Counted from the stretch's first letter, positions 48,797 to 58,399 are shown. The stretch is 64,000 nucleotides of DNA from an uncultured Collinsella sp. (GCA_959023295.1 CAUFBM010000005.1:62001-126000), one strand, 5' to 3'. Notes: generated by a model from the sequence alone, not told the origin. A program made the numbers and translations.

Positions 48797-50023
48797 ATGG
48801 TAAAGGTCGGGCTGCGTAAGCCGAATCTAAAGACATCACTCAAGGCAAGAACGACCGGCAGAGCGAAGCGCGCGGTAAGGCGGGCGATAATCCCCGGCTA
48901 TGGTAAGAAGGGCATGGGGTGGATCAAAAATCCGAAGAAGGCTGCTTACAATGCCGTATGCAGCAGAACGACCGTCGGAGTTGGGGATGTCGCTCGCGCC
49001 GTTGCTAAATCAGGCGCTCGGAGCTCGGCGTCAAGGACGTCCTCAATTACTGTTTCATCGCATGAAATTACACCTTTGGCGAAGCCTGAACAGAAATCTC
49101 TCACTCGAGAGATTACGTCGGTTGACAGGGCAAACAAGGCGCTTTTGCTATGCTTCCTTCTTGGGTGGTCGGGCGCTCATAGGGCGTATGCACGGATGTG
49201 GGGTAGCTTCTTTCTATATCTCTTTACCTTTGGCCTTTTTGGATTTGGTTGGCTGTTTGATATTGTGACACTACTGATGAGACGCTCCGAGCTAAGGCGT
49301 CTCGGCGACAGTGATCCGACTCAACAGCAAGTGCCATGTTCCGTTGATTCTACATTCGATCGAAATGTCGCCGACTCCGGAAATTGGGAACAGCGTGGAG
49401 ATGGGGAGGCTGCGGCTCGGCTAGAGCTTCAACGTAAAAACCGTGCCTATATGGAAGAAAACGGCATCGACGTGGAGATGTTTACCGAGGAAAAGGTCGC
49501 GGCGGACGCCTTGCGAACCATTGAGTCGGTATGCCCGTGCATGCTTAGGTTTGACCGAGGCATGAGCGAAGAGGAGCCAAGCATCAGCTTTTGCTCTCCA
49601 ACAAAGACGGGGAAAATGCCCAAGAATGTCGTCGAGGCCCGCATTTACCATCAGGATGTGAAGCTATTGATGGATTCCCACGGCTTCGAATTGCCGGAGT
49701 ATGGTGACAGCATCAATGTCATGATTAGTTATCTAGCTGATGGGCGCATAAATAAAGTCGATATCCATGGGTTCCATAATGGCCGCTCCGTTAGTGTCTC
49801 CATTCGCAGGCGGAGCGACGATCTTGTTATGACGAGTGCGGGCACCATCGGAGAAACGGGTGCCTGGCAATCGCTGTGTCCTGGGGCAGACCCCTCATCT
49901 GGGGATCTTTTCAGGGCCTTGACCAAGGAGGTCGAAAGGATCTACTGGCATGCCCGGTGGACCCGTTTTCAAGGTCCGAAAAGACACAGCGAAGGTAAAC
50001 GGCTAGCAATGTCGCTTTGGTGA
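48797..50023 (+). CDS. TM2-domain protein with basic N-terminus
   Basis: A 408-residue protein. Residues 1-60 are strongly basic (KVGLRKPNLKTSLKARTTGR, then GYGKKGMGWIKNPKKAAYN), a recurrent N-terminal module in actinobacterial phage-like or surface proteins. A TM2 domain follows (about 112-160: ALLLCFLLGWSGAHRAYARM, then two hydrophobic helices). The C-terminal 230 residues are soluble, with several Cys. The ATG at 48797 was chosen because 23 upstream codons read into the tRNA-Ser trailer; the ribosome-binding site is weak. The function is unknown. Confidence 0.7.
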   Translation: MVKVGLRKPNLKTSLKARTTGRAKRAVRRAIIPGYGKKGMGWIKNPKKAAYNAVCSRTTVGVGDVARAVAKSGARSSASRTSSITVSSHEITPLAKPEQKSLTREITSVDRANKALLLCFLLGWSGAHRAYARMWGSFFLYLFTFGLFGFGWLFDIVTLLMRRSELRRLGDSDPTQQQVPCSVDSTFDRNVADSGNWEQRGDGEAAARLELQRKNRAYMEENGIDVEMFTEEKVAADALRTIESVCPCMLRFDRGMSEEEPSISFCSPTKTGKMPKNVVEARIYHQDVKLLMDSHGFELPEYGDSINVMISYLADGRINKVDIHGFHNGRSVSVSIRRRSDDLVMTSAGTIGETGAWQSLCPGADPSSGDLFRALTKEVERIYWHARWTRFQGPKRHSEGKRLAMSLW

Positions 50024-50056
50024 TTCTGACGCATCCCGTTTAAGAGGTATTCAAAA

Positions 50057-50080
50057 AGAGGCGCCCCGTTGGACGCCTCT
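50057..50080 (-). terminator. Terminator of the D,D-carboxypeptidase gene
   Basis: Hairpin AGAGGCG/CGCCTCT (50057-50063 with 50074-50080) followed on the reverse strand by TTTTT. Confidence 0.85.
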
Positions 50081-50109
50081 CCAATCTCAAATGTAATGTT
50101 CCCCCAGCC

Positions 50110-51450
50110 CTACACCTCGGGCGCCTTGGCGATGGTCTCGCTTTCTGCCGTAAGCGGGCGATTGTCGATGCGGCGGCCCAGGCGGTCGAGCTTCACAAGG
50201 AGCCACTCAATGGGATTCGGCCCCGAGCCTTCCTCGTCGGCAACCAAATCCATGACGGCGATCTTGGTGCCGTCTTGCTTGAGCATCACGCTACCCACCT
50301 TGTCGCCTACATGTACCGTGCCCGAAAGGTCATCATAGGTAACCTTCTCGGTCACCTCTCCGGCAAGCGCAAAGACGGTCGCCTGAGCTGCGGGATCGGC
50401 GAGCGTGGCATCGATCGTCTTGTCCGTCCAATCGGTCTGGCCAATGCGCGCGATGAGCGGATTGCCGTTGGCAGTCTTTTCCTGCGTGTTGGCGATCGCA
50501 ACCGTCACCTTGTGGCCGTAGTACCAGTTGGCAAGGGCGGCCGTGTCGGCAAAGCGCTGATCGGTGGTGCTGGAGTTCAAGACGACGGTGTAGGTCTCGT
50601 CGCCATCGCGGTTGTAGGCTGCCGTAAAGCAATAGCCGGCATCGTCGGTGGTGCCGGTCTTACCGCCGATATTGCCGTCCTGCCCCAGCAGCTCATTGTG
50701 CGTATCCATGGAATGCGAATGGTCGGAACCGTCGGCGCCCGTAACCTCAATCCAGGAATCATCGCTCGCCACGATTTCGCGGAACGTATCGCTCTTCATT
50801 GCCTCCTGCATCATCAGGGCTACATCGTGCGCGGTAGAGTGCATGTCGCCGGCCCACTCATCAAAGTCCAGACCGTGCGGATTCTCAAAAAGCGTTCCCG
50901 TGCAGCCGAGCTTTTTAGCGCGCTCGTTCATGGCCTTTACAAAGGTGGCCACGGCGTCTTTGGTCTTGGGGTCGATCTTTTTGCCCACGTGCTCGGCAAG
51001 CGCGATGGCGGCATCGTTGCCCGAGGGGATCATCAGACCGCGCAGAGCTTGCTCCACGGTGAGCTCGTCGCCTTCGAGCAGGCCGGCGGTCGAGTTGCCT
51101 ACGGTGGCGGCAGCATTGCTCACCGTGATCTTCTCGTCCATTTTGCAGTTCTCGACGGTCAGAATCGCAGTCATGACCTTGGTAATTGAGGCGATCTTGA
51201 CCTGCTCGTCGGCACTTCGGGCGTAATAGACGGAACCGTCCTTGCTCATGACGATGGCGTTGGTCGCATCGATATCGGGCAGATTCTCGGTCGTGATGCC
51301 GCGGGCGTCGGCGGTCTTGCCGCAAACGATATCAGTCGTAAGCACCTGGGCGTTGGCGATAGACGGCACGCCGGCAGCAAGGGCGAGAGCGCAGGCAATG
51401 CCGGCGGTCAGTTGCGCGGAGCGCTTTACAAGAGAACTAAGGGTCTTCAC
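50110..51450 (-). CDS. D-alanyl-D-alanine carboxypeptidase (S11 family)
   Basis: A 446-residue secreted penicillin-binding protein that removes the terminal D-Ala of peptidoglycan stems. A signal peptide (about residues 1-35, SAQLTAGIACALALAAGVPS then IANAQ) precedes the S11 domain with SITK (catalytic Ser), SGN and KTGT motifs in the right order. A C-terminal beta domain (about 320-446) follows. I take GTG at 51450 as the start because the signal peptide begins there; the longer frame to 51690 has an implausible N-terminus. It diverges from a VanRS-like pair, suggesting joint control. Confidence 0.92.
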   Translation of the reverse strand: MKTLSSLVKRSAQLTAGIACALALAAGVPSIANAQVLTTDIVCGKTADARGITTENLPDIDATNAIVMSKDGSVYYARSADEQVKIASITKVMTAILTVENCKMDEKITVSNAAATVGNSTAGLLEGDELTVEQALRGLMIPSGNDAAIALAEHVGKKIDPKTKDAVATFVKAMNERAKKLGCTGTLFENPHGLDFDEWAGDMHSTAHDVALMMQEAMKSDTFREIVASDDSWIEVTGADGSDHSHSMDTHNELLGQDGNIGGKTGTTDDAGYCFTAAYNRDGDETYTVVLNSSTTDQRFADTAALANWYYGHKVTVAIANTQEKTANGNPLIARIGQTDWTDKTIDATLADPAAQATVFALAGEVTEKVTYDDLSGTVHVGDKVGSVMLKQDGTKIAVMDLVADEEGSGPNPIEWLLVKLDRLGRRIDNRPLTAESETIAKAPEV

Positions 51451-51649
51451 AGATTTCGCTTTCGACGGGATGGTCTCTTTAGAGTTCAAAGTATATCGTT
51501 TACCGGCGTGGACAATCAGTGCGCGGGCGTGCGCGGCCCATGTCTGCGCCCGAACGGACGCATAGGTGCTTAAGGTCGACTTAAACGACCGCGCTTGTTG
51601 TGTGTGGCGCGCGCTGCCTCGGGCATAATGGAGCGCGAGAGGAGCACGC

Positions 51650-52345
51650 ATGAATGAGCGCATTTTGGTAGTTGATGACGAGAAGGCCATCGCCGACCTG
51701 GTCGGTATCTACCTTACAAAAGAGGGCTTTGATGTTCAGATTGCCTATAGCGGAGCAGATGCTGCCAAGGCGATTTTGGAGCAGGAGTTCGATCTGGCGC
51801 TGCTGGACGTCATGCTGCCCGATATCGACGGCTTTGAGTTGCTGCGTACCATCCGCGCTGGCCATACCTATCCCGTTATTATGCTGACGGCGCGCGATGC
51901 CCAGCAGGATAAGATCGAGGGCCTCTCACTGGGTGCAGACGATTACGTGGTCAAGCCGTTCCGTCCGCTGGAGCTCATAGCGCGCGTTCATGCTCAACTC
52001 CGTCGTTACACCAGCTACGGCAGCCGCGCACAGGCGGTCGAATCGCCGACCATCCAGCTCGATGGCCTCGAGATCAACCGCGATGCTCGTTGTGTGACGG
52101 TGGACGGTGCACCGGTGCGCCTCACGCCCATCGAGTATTCCATCTTGCTGTATCTGGTCGAGCATCGTGGCAGCGTGGTGGCCGTGGGGGACCTGTTCCG
52201 CGCGGTGTGGAACGAGGATTTTATGCCCGGCTCCAACAATACGGTGATGGTGCACATCCGCCATCTGCGCGAAAAGATCGGCGATGATGCCCAAAAGCCG
52301 CGCTTTATCAAAAACGTCTGGGGCGTCGGCTACATAATCGAATAA
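51650..52345 (+). CDS. OmpR/VanR-like response regulator
   Basis: A 231-residue regulator with a receiver domain (about 1-120; acidic pair DDE at 9-11, phospho-Asp in ALLDVMLPD about 53, Lys in VVKPF about 103) and a winged-helix DNA-binding domain (about 135-230, VRLTPIEYSILLYLVEHRGS, then NVWGVGYIIE). It resembles VanR. Its partner kinase follows 25 bases later, and the divergent neighbour is a D,D-carboxypeptidase. Confidence 0.92.
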   Translation: MNERILVVDDEKAIADLVGIYLTKEGFDVQIAYSGADAAKAILEQEFDLALLDVMLPDIDGFELLRTIRAGHTYPVIMLTARDAQQDKIEGLSLGADDYVVKPFRPLELIARVHAQLRRYTSYGSRAQAVESPTIQLDGLEINRDARCVTVDGAPVRLTPIEYSILLYLVEHRGSVVAVGDLFRAVWNEDFMPGSNNTVMVHIRHLREKIGDDAQKPRFIKNVWGVGYIIE

Positions 52346-52370
52346 CGCCTTTGGTGGTGGGGAAGTGGAT

Positions 52371-53609
52371 ATGACAAAAGACGATAGACGGGTATTCGAG
52401 GTGCCCGATCGACTCTTTGAATACATAAGGGCGGTCGTCGACAACCGCGCGCTTGCGACGGTGCTGCTCTTTTTGCTGAGTCTGCTACTCATCGGCATTG
52501 ACAATATTGTTGGCATCCTGGCAGTTCTGCTCATTGGCTTCTTGCTGATCGATCGATTCGAAATCGTTCGCCGCTGCGTGGTAATCGGCGGTGCCGCGTG
52601 GACGATTACGCTGGCGATCGGGGCCATGGCGCTTGGCGGTATTGGCGAGCCCGTGTTCTTTGACGCCGCTTTTGTGTTCAACATGCTTGGCTTTGTGCTG
52701 GCGCTTGCCGTGTGCGTCCTGTTCTTTTGCGGACGTGCCCTGTATTACCAGGGCTATGAACAGGGCGAGCAGCATGCCGACCGCGTGATCGCCGCCCGTA
52801 TTCAGGACCGTCTGATCGATAGCCCCGACACGTGGGATACCATCGACGGCGACTTTCTCGAGGTCGAAGGTGCGCTCAACCGGGCGCGCGATTGCGAGCG
52901 TAAGGTTCAACAAGCCTTGCGCGACGAATCGCATCGTAAAGATGACCTGGTTACGTATCTGGCGCACGATCTGCGCACGCCGCTTGCCAGCGTGGTGGGC
53001 TATCTTTCGCTCCTGCAGGAGGCTCCTGATTTGCCGCTTGAGCAGCGTGCACGCTTTACGGGCGTGGCGCTCGACAAGGCCCACCGGCTCGACGCGCTCA
53101 TCGAGGAGTTCTTCGACATCACGCGTTTCGATTTCCACGATATCGTGCTTACCCGCGCCTACGTCGATTTGGGGCTATTGCTGGCGCAGATGGCCGACGA
53201 GTTCTATCCCATTCTCAACGAACAGCACAAGGAAGCCCAGGTTGATATCTGCGAGGACCTGACGGTGCTCGTGGACGGCGACAAGATGGCGCGCGTATTC
53301 AACAACATCATGAAAAACGCCGTTGCCTATAGCTATGAAGGCTCGATGATCACGATCGAGGCCAGGCGTTTGGGCGACGGTGGCGTACGCGTACGATTTG
53401 TGAACCAGGGCGATCCGATCCCTGAGCCAAAGCTCAAGGTGATCTTTGAGAAGTTTTATCGCCTGGATGCAGCGCGTGCGACCAATCGCGGCGGTGCTGG
53501 GCTGGGCCTCGCCATCGCCAAGGAGATTGTATGCGCGCATGGCGGTACCATCGCGTGCGAATCGACGCCCGAGCATACCGTCTTTACCATCGAGCTGCCT
53601 GCCGCGTAG
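52371..53609 (+). CDS. VanS-like sensor histidine kinase
   Basis: A 412-residue membrane kinase. Hydrophobic segments at about residues 23-70 and 72-120 form the sensor. The H-box is TYLAHDLRTPLASVVGYLSL (His about 201), the N-box FNNIMKNAVAYS, and the G-boxes include FEKFYRLDAARA and GGAGLGLAIAKEIV. I start at ATG 52371 because GGGGAA is correctly spaced for it; GTG 52365 is too close. It probably responds to cell-wall state and phosphorylates the adjacent regulator. Confidence 0.9.
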   Translation: MTKDDRRVFEVPDRLFEYIRAVVDNRALATVLLFLLSLLLIGIDNIVGILAVLLIGFLLIDRFEIVRRCVVIGGAAWTITLAIGAMALGGIGEPVFFDAAFVFNMLGFVLALAVCVLFFCGRALYYQGYEQGEQHADRVIAARIQDRLIDSPDTWDTIDGDFLEVEGALNRARDCERKVQQALRDESHRKDDLVTYLAHDLRTPLASVVGYLSLLQEAPDLPLEQRARFTGVALDKAHRLDALIEEFFDITRFDFHDIVLTRAYVDLGLLLAQMADEFYPILNEQHKEAQVDICEDLTVLVDGDKMARVFNNIMKNAVAYSYEGSMITIEARRLGDGGVRVRFVNQGDPIPEPKLKVIFEKFYRLDAARATNRGGAGLGLAIAKEIVCAHGGTIACESTPEHTVFTIELPAA

Positions 53610-53712
53610 CGTAGGCGCCCTTACAAACACCTGACAATGCGCTCACGTGCATATGAGCCGCGATTTCTACTATCGATACTGCTGAATTGATATCGATGTG
53701 GAGGTATGCGGT

Positions 53713-54588
53713 ATGACGGCTGCTGCGGCTATGGAGCCCACGGAGCTCGAGGAGCTAATGGAGGCGCAAGCCGAGGCTGCGCACGAGCGCGAAGTCGGGG
53801 ACGCGACTCGTCCCACGGCGCAGGATCTTGCCGCCTCGTCGACGCGCATCGACGTCGAGGGCCTCGATCTGTTCTATGGCGACCACCACGCGCTCAAGGA
53901 CGTATCCATCAAGATTCGCGACAAGCAGATCACCTCGTTTATCGGTCCTTCGGGCTGCGGCAAGTCGACGCTGCTGCGTTGCTTTAACCGCATGAACGAC
54001 GACATCAAGGACTGCCGCATCGAGGGTAAGATCGCGCTCGACGGCCAGGATATCCTGGGCGACTACGACATCTGCCGCCTGCGCCAGCGCGTGGGCATGG
54101 TGTTCCAGCGCCCCAACCCGTTTCCCATGAGCATCTACGACAACGTCGCGTATGGTCCACGCGGCATGGGCGTGCGCGACCGCGCCGTTCTGGATGAGTT
54201 GGTCGAGGACTCTCTTCGTCGCGCTGCGCTATGGGATGAGGTCAAGGACAAACTCAAGGAGTCGGGGCTGGGCCTTTCGGGCGGGCAGCAGCAGCGTCTG
54301 TGCATCGCCCGCGCGCTTGCCGTGCAGCCCGATATTCTGCTGATGGACGAGCCCACGAGCGCTCTCGATCCCGTGTCGACGCTGGTGGTTGAGCAGCTGG
54401 CCTGCGAGCTCAAAGAGACCTGTACGCTCGTGGTCGTTACGCACAATATGCAGCAGGCGGCGCGCATCTCCGACTCGGTCGCGTTTTTCTTGCTGGGTGA
54501 GTTGGTGGAGCACGCACCCACCGCTCAGCTCTTCAAAAATCCCACCGACCCGCGCACGGCGGATTATTTGACGGGACGTTTTGGCTGA
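53713..54588 (+). CDS. pstB: Phosphate ABC transporter ATPase
   Basis: A 291-residue ATPase of the PstSCAB phosphate importer. After a 50-residue acidic extension come Walker A IGPSGCGKST (about residue 85), GMVFQRPNPFPMSIYDNVAY (PstB-specific), signature LSGGQQQR (about 195) and Walker B ILLMDEPTSALDP. GGAGG precedes ATG 53713. pstS, pstC and pstA are absent upstream, where a VanS-like kinase lies, so it is separated from its permease. The PhoBR-like pair follows directly. Confidence 0.93.
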   Translation: MTAAAAMEPTELEELMEAQAEAAHEREVGDATRPTAQDLAASSTRIDVEGLDLFYGDHHALKDVSIKIRDKQITSFIGPSGCGKSTLLRCFNRMNDDIKDCRIEGKIALDGQDILGDYDICRLRQRVGMVFQRPNPFPMSIYDNVAYGPRGMGVRDRAVLDELVEDSLRRAALWDEVKDKLKESGLGLSGGQQQRLCIARALAVQPDILLMDEPTSALDPVSTLVVEQLACELKETCTLVVVTHNMQQAARISDSVAFFLLGELVEHAPTAQLFKNPTDPRTADYLTGRFG

Positions 54589-54652
54589 TACCATCTAGTA
54601 AAGGTACCTTTAGGGTTAAGATGCGGTCATATCGGCCGCAAAGGGGTTCAAC

Positions 54653-55381
54653 ATGATCTATTACGTCGAGGACGATGACAACATCAGGGATTTGACGGTC
54701 TACGCGCTGCGCAAGCAGGGAATCGAGGCCGAGGGCTTTTCGTGCGATGGCGAGTTTAAAGCTGCCGTGGCGCGACGGGTGCCCGATGCTGTGCTGCTCG
54801 ATATCATGCTGCCCGACACCGATGGCTTGGCGATTATGCGCCGCCTGCGTGCCGATCGCCTGACGGCGACGGTGCCCATCATGATGCTTACCGCCAAGGA
54901 CACCGAACTCGACAAGGTGATGGCGCTCGATGGCGGTGCCGACGATTACCTGACTAAGCCGTTTTCGCTCATGGAGCTTGCGAGCCGTTGCCGCGCACTG
55001 CTGCGTCGCGGCGGCATGGTCAAGCAGGCGAGCGATGTGCTCAGTGTGGGCGACATCGTGCTCTCGCCCAGCCATCGCGAGGTGACCGTTGCCGGCGAGC
55101 TGCTTAAGCTCACCCTGCGCGAGTTCGACCTGCTTGAGTATCTCATGCGCAAGCCCGGCGTGGTCTTTACCCGCGAGTCGTTGCTGCAGAGCGTGTGGGG
55201 CTGGGACTTCGACGGCGGTTCGCGCACCGTTGACGTGCACGTGCAGACGCTTCGCCAAAAACTGGGCGAGCATGCCAGCGCCATCGAGACCGTGCGTGGC
55301 GTGGGTTATCGCCTGGCCGAGCCTTCTGCCGGTGATGGTGCCGAAGGCGATGACACCGCGGCCACCGCATCGGAGGAGTAA
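54653..55381 (+). CDS. PhoB-like response regulator
   Basis: A 242-residue OmpR-family regulator. The receiver (about 1-115) has EDDDN, phospho-Asp in VLLDIMLPD (about 47) and YLTKPFS (about 102); the DNA-binding domain (about 130-225) has LTLREFDLLEYLMRKPGVVF and TVRGVGYRL. Linked to pstB and a PhoR-like kinase, it probably regulates phosphate genes. A tail rich in Ala, Gly, Asp and Thr follows. Confidence 0.88.
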   Translation: MIYYVEDDDNIRDLTVYALRKQGIEAEGFSCDGEFKAAVARRVPDAVLLDIMLPDTDGLAIMRRLRADRLTATVPIMMLTAKDTELDKVMALDGGADDYLTKPFSLMELASRCRALLRRGGMVKQASDVLSVGDIVLSPSHREVTVAGELLKLTLREFDLLEYLMRKPGVVFTRESLLQSVWGWDFDGGSRTVDVHVQTLRQKLGEHASAIETVRGVGYRLAEPSAGDGAEGDDTAATASEE

Positions 55382-55384
55382 CCC

Positions 55385-56809
55385 GTGGTCTTCGCCCCCC
55401 AGGGAAAACATACGCTGTCGCACCGCGTTTTTGTGACGATCTTTGTCTGCGCCATGGCGGTTATCGTGGCGTTTACGGTGCTGGGTGCGTTCTTTGTGCA
55501 AAACACTTTGGCGGATGCCACGAGTGCCAATCTGGCGCAGGAAACCGAGCTCATTGCTGCCGCCCTCGACGAGCAGCAGGAGCCCATTCCGTTCTTGCGA
55601 AGCCTCGATCGCGAGGATCTTCGTATCACGCTGATCAATAAGGACGGATCTGTTGCCTACGACAACGAGGCGTCGCCTTCCACACTGCCCAACCATGGCG
55701 ATCGCCCCGAGGTCATCGAGGCCTTTGAGAGTGGTTCGGGTTCCGCGGAGCGCGCAAGCTCTACACTCGACGAGATTATGCTGTATCGCGCCGTCACCCT
55801 TGATAACGGCCAGGTTGTTCGCTTGGCGCAGGCCCAGCCTGGTGTTGCGGCGATTTTGCTGTCGATGCTGGCGCCGATGCTGCTTATCGCAGCAGCGGGT
55901 GCAGTGCTCTCGTTTTTTATGGCGCGCCGTGAGTCCCGTGCCATCATCGCGCCGTTGCAAGAGGTGGATTTGGATCACCCGCGTCGTAGCTATGAGCACG
56001 CCTATGCCGAGATGGTCCCCATGCTTGAGCGTATCGAGTCGCAGCGCCAGGAACTCAAGCGCCAAATGGCGGTGCTAGCGGACAACGACCGTATGCGCCG
56101 CGAGTTCACGGCGAATATCACCCATGAACTCAAGACGCCGCTTACGGCGATTTCGGGCTATGCCGAGCTCATCGCAAACGGCATGGTCGAGGGCGAGGAC
56201 GACCTACGCAACTTTGGCGGTCGAATCTATCGCGAGGCGGGCCGTCTAGCAGCGCTGGTAAACGACATCTTGACGTTGTCTAACCTGGACGAGGCCGAGC
56301 GCGCGACCGAGGGCGAGGCAGTGCCTATTGGTTCCACGGAACCCATTGAGCTCTCGCGCGCTATTACGACGGTGGAGCAGCGCCTTGAGCAGGTCGCCCG
56401 ACAGTCGGACGTGACCATCGTGCGCAAGACGAAGCCCGTTGTGGTCGAAGGTGTGCCACGCCTGATCGACGAGCTGATTTATAACCTGGCCAGTAACGCT
56501 ATTCGCTATAACCAGCCCGGTGGCACGGTTACGCTTCGATGTGGGACCAATGATGAGGGCCATCCGTACCTGACGGTTGCCGATACAGGTATCGGCATCG
56601 CGCCCGAGGAGCAGGGCAAGGTGTTCGAGCGCTTCTATCGCGTGGACAAGAGCCGCTCCAAGGCACGTGGCGGAACAGGCTTGGGTCTGGCCATCGTTAA
56701 GCATGCCGCCGTGTATCACCATGCTTCGCTCGACCTATCGAGCGAGCTGGGTGTGGGGACTACCATCACGGTGACGTTTCCCGTACAGCAGGACGAATCA
56801 TTTGCGTAG
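55385..56809 (+). CDS. PhoR-like sensor histidine kinase
   Basis: A 474-residue kinase starting at GTG, three bases after the regulator. Two membrane segments (about 14-38 and 160-182) flank an extracytoplasmic sensor domain (about 40-155). The kinase core has FTANITHELKTPLTAISGYA (His about 246), the N-box LIYNLASNAIRYN and GGTGLGLAIVKH. The sensor is short, as in PhoR-type kinases that read transporter status. Confidence 0.9.
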   Translation: MVFAPQGKHTLSHRVFVTIFVCAMAVIVAFTVLGAFFVQNTLADATSANLAQETELIAAALDEQQEPIPFLRSLDREDLRITLINKDGSVAYDNEASPSTLPNHGDRPEVIEAFESGSGSAERASSTLDEIMLYRAVTLDNGQVVRLAQAQPGVAAILLSMLAPMLLIAAAGAVLSFFMARRESRAIIAPLQEVDLDHPRRSYEHAYAEMVPMLERIESQRQELKRQMAVLADNDRMRREFTANITHELKTPLTAISGYAELIANGMVEGEDDLRNFGGRIYREAGRLAALVNDILTLSNLDEAERATEGEAVPIGSTEPIELSRAITTVEQRLEQVARQSDVTIVRKTKPVVVEGVPRLIDELIYNLASNAIRYNQPGGTVTLRCGTNDEGHPYLTVADTGIGIAPEEQGKVFERFYRVDKSRSKARGGTGLGLAIVKHAAVYHHASLDLSSELGVGTTITVTFPVQQDESFA

Positions 56810-56833
56810 CAATGCAGCAAACGTGTTGTTTTG

Positions 56834-56862
56834 ACGCCGCACCGGGGTTGCCGATGCGGCGT
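56834..56862 (+). terminator. Hairpin after the PhoR-like gene
   Basis: Perfect 8-bp hairpin ACGCCGCA/TGCGGCGT (56834-56841 with 56855-56862) followed by TATTATT; a moderate terminator before the capsule genes. Confidence 0.7.
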
Positions 56863-56985
56863 TATTATTGCGCAACATTGCCGTATGTGCTGTATCTTAT
56901 GTATAGAGTTCGGACTTGGCAGAAAGATGCGATATGATACGAGCAGTTTTGTCGATATGAACTAGGGAAATGAAAGGCAAGCTGC

Positions 56986-57642
56986 ATGACCCTTCTCGAA
57001 CTGTTCCAGCTGCTTAAAAAGCACCTCAAGCTGGTCATCACCCTTCCGGTGGTCTGCGCGATCGCCATGGGCATCGTGTCCTTCGTTGCGATGGACAACA
57101 CCTACACCGCGACGACGAGCATGTACATTCTCGCCAAGACCGACGATAGCGGTCAGATGAGCTACAACGATCTCTCGGCGAGCCAGATGCTTTCCAACGA
57201 TATCGCCACGCTGCTGGATAGCGATAGCGTTAAGAGCGGTGCAGCCAATGAACTGGGCCTCACCGATCTGGATGACTACAAGGTGTCTGTTTCCTCCGAG
57301 ACCACCACGCGTGTCATTACGCTTTCGGTTACCGGCACCGATGCCAAGGAGACGGCTAAGGTCGCAAAGGCCATGGCCAGCTCGGTGAGTACGGTCGCTC
57401 AGAACGTCGGCGCTGCCCAGAGCATCAACGTTATCGACGAGGCTAAGACCCCCGAAGCCCCCAGCGGCCCCAAGCGCACGCTGTATATTGCCGTCGCGTT
57501 CCTCGCCGGTATCTTTATCGCAGTTGCCTATGTCGTTTTGGCAGACATGCTCAATACCCGCATCCGCGGTGCCGAAGAGGCAGAAGAGCTCCTGGGCATT
57601 CCCGTTGTTGGCCGAATTCCGGCTATGAAAGGTGGTAAATAG
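56986..57642 (+). CDS. cpsC: Capsule chain-length/kinase-adaptor protein (CpsC/YveK, Wzz type)
   Basis: A 218-residue polysaccharide co-polymerase with two membrane segments (about 17-37 and 165-187) around a Wzz domain (ATTSMYILAKTDDSGQMSYN). Its C-terminal cytoplasmic tail would activate the next gene's tyrosine kinase. AAAGGC lies before the ATG. It is the first gene of a three-gene unit with two and 17 bases of spacing. Confidence 0.9.
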   Translation: MTLLELFQLLKKHLKLVITLPVVCAIAMGIVSFVAMDNTYTATTSMYILAKTDDSGQMSYNDLSASQMLSNDIATLLDSDSVKSGAANELGLTDLDDYKVSVSSETTTRVITLSVTGTDAKETAKVAKAMASSVSTVAQNVGAAQSINVIDEAKTPEAPSGPKRTLYIAVAFLAGIFIAVAYVVLADMLNTRIRGAEEAEELLGIPVVGRIPAMKGGK

Positions 57643-57644
57643 GC

Positions 57645-58382
57645 ATGGCTAAGGCAAAGAACACCGATAAGCTCGTTGTACAGAATGCCGCCAAGACCCT
57701 TCTGGCCAACATCCGCTTTGCGAGCGTGGACGACCCCATTCGCACCATTACCGTCACGTCCTCGATTCCCAACGAGGGCAAGTCTACGGTTTCCATTAAC
57801 CTTGCTCAGGCAATCGCCACGAGCGGCAAGTCCGTGCTCCTGGTCGAGGCCGATATGCGCCGCAGGTCCCTTTCCGATATGCTCGGCGTTCGTTCGCGCG
57901 GCGGACTCTATGCGGTCCTTTCCGAGCAGATCTCCATTGACCAGGCAATTGTCGAGACGGGTCAGAAGAACTTCTACTTCCTCGATGCCGAGCCGCACAT
58001 TCCCAATCCTGCCGACATCATCGTCTCCCATCGCTTTTCCAAGTTGGTCAAGGCACTGTCTGCTAAGTTCCAGTACGTCATCTTCGATGCTCCTCCGGTC
58101 GGCACCTTCATCGATGCTGCCGAGATTGCCAGCCTGACCGACGGCACGCTGTTCGTGGTGCGCGAGGACTTTACCAAGCGCGAAGAGGCGCTCAACGCTA
58201 TCGCCCAGCTTAAGAAGTCCGAGAAGGTCAAGCTCATCGGTACCGTCATGAATTACTGTGAGACCGAGACCAGCGAGTACTACTATTCTTACTACACCAA
58301 GGACGGTAAGAAGGTTAAGAAGGGCTCCGACGGTCAGGGCGCTTCCAAAAAGGGCATCTTCACCAACCGGGCAAACGTTTAG
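57645..58382 (+). CDS. cpsD: Capsule bacterial tyrosine kinase (CpsD/YwqD)
   Basis: A 245-residue BY-kinase with Walker A SSIPNEGKST (about residue 42), Walker A' VLLVEADMRRRS (about 67) and Walker B YVIFDAPPVG (about 145). The tyrosine cluster SEYYYSYYTKDG (about 205-216) is the autophosphorylated tail. It starts two bases after cpsC. With CpsC and CpsB it controls polysaccharide export; glycosyltransferase genes are not in the window. Confidence 0.93.
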   Translation: MAKAKNTDKLVVQNAAKTLLANIRFASVDDPIRTITVTSSIPNEGKSTVSINLAQAIATSGKSVLLVEADMRRRSLSDMLGVRSRGGLYAVLSEQISIDQAIVETGQKNFYFLDAEPHIPNPADIIVSHRFSKLVKALSAKFQYVIFDAPPVGTFIDAAEIASLTDGTLFVVREDFTKREEALNAIAQLKKSEKVKLIGTVMNYCETETSEYYYSYYTKDGKKVKKGSDGQGASKKGIFTNRANV

Positions 58383-58399
58383 TTGATTAGGGCCGACCT

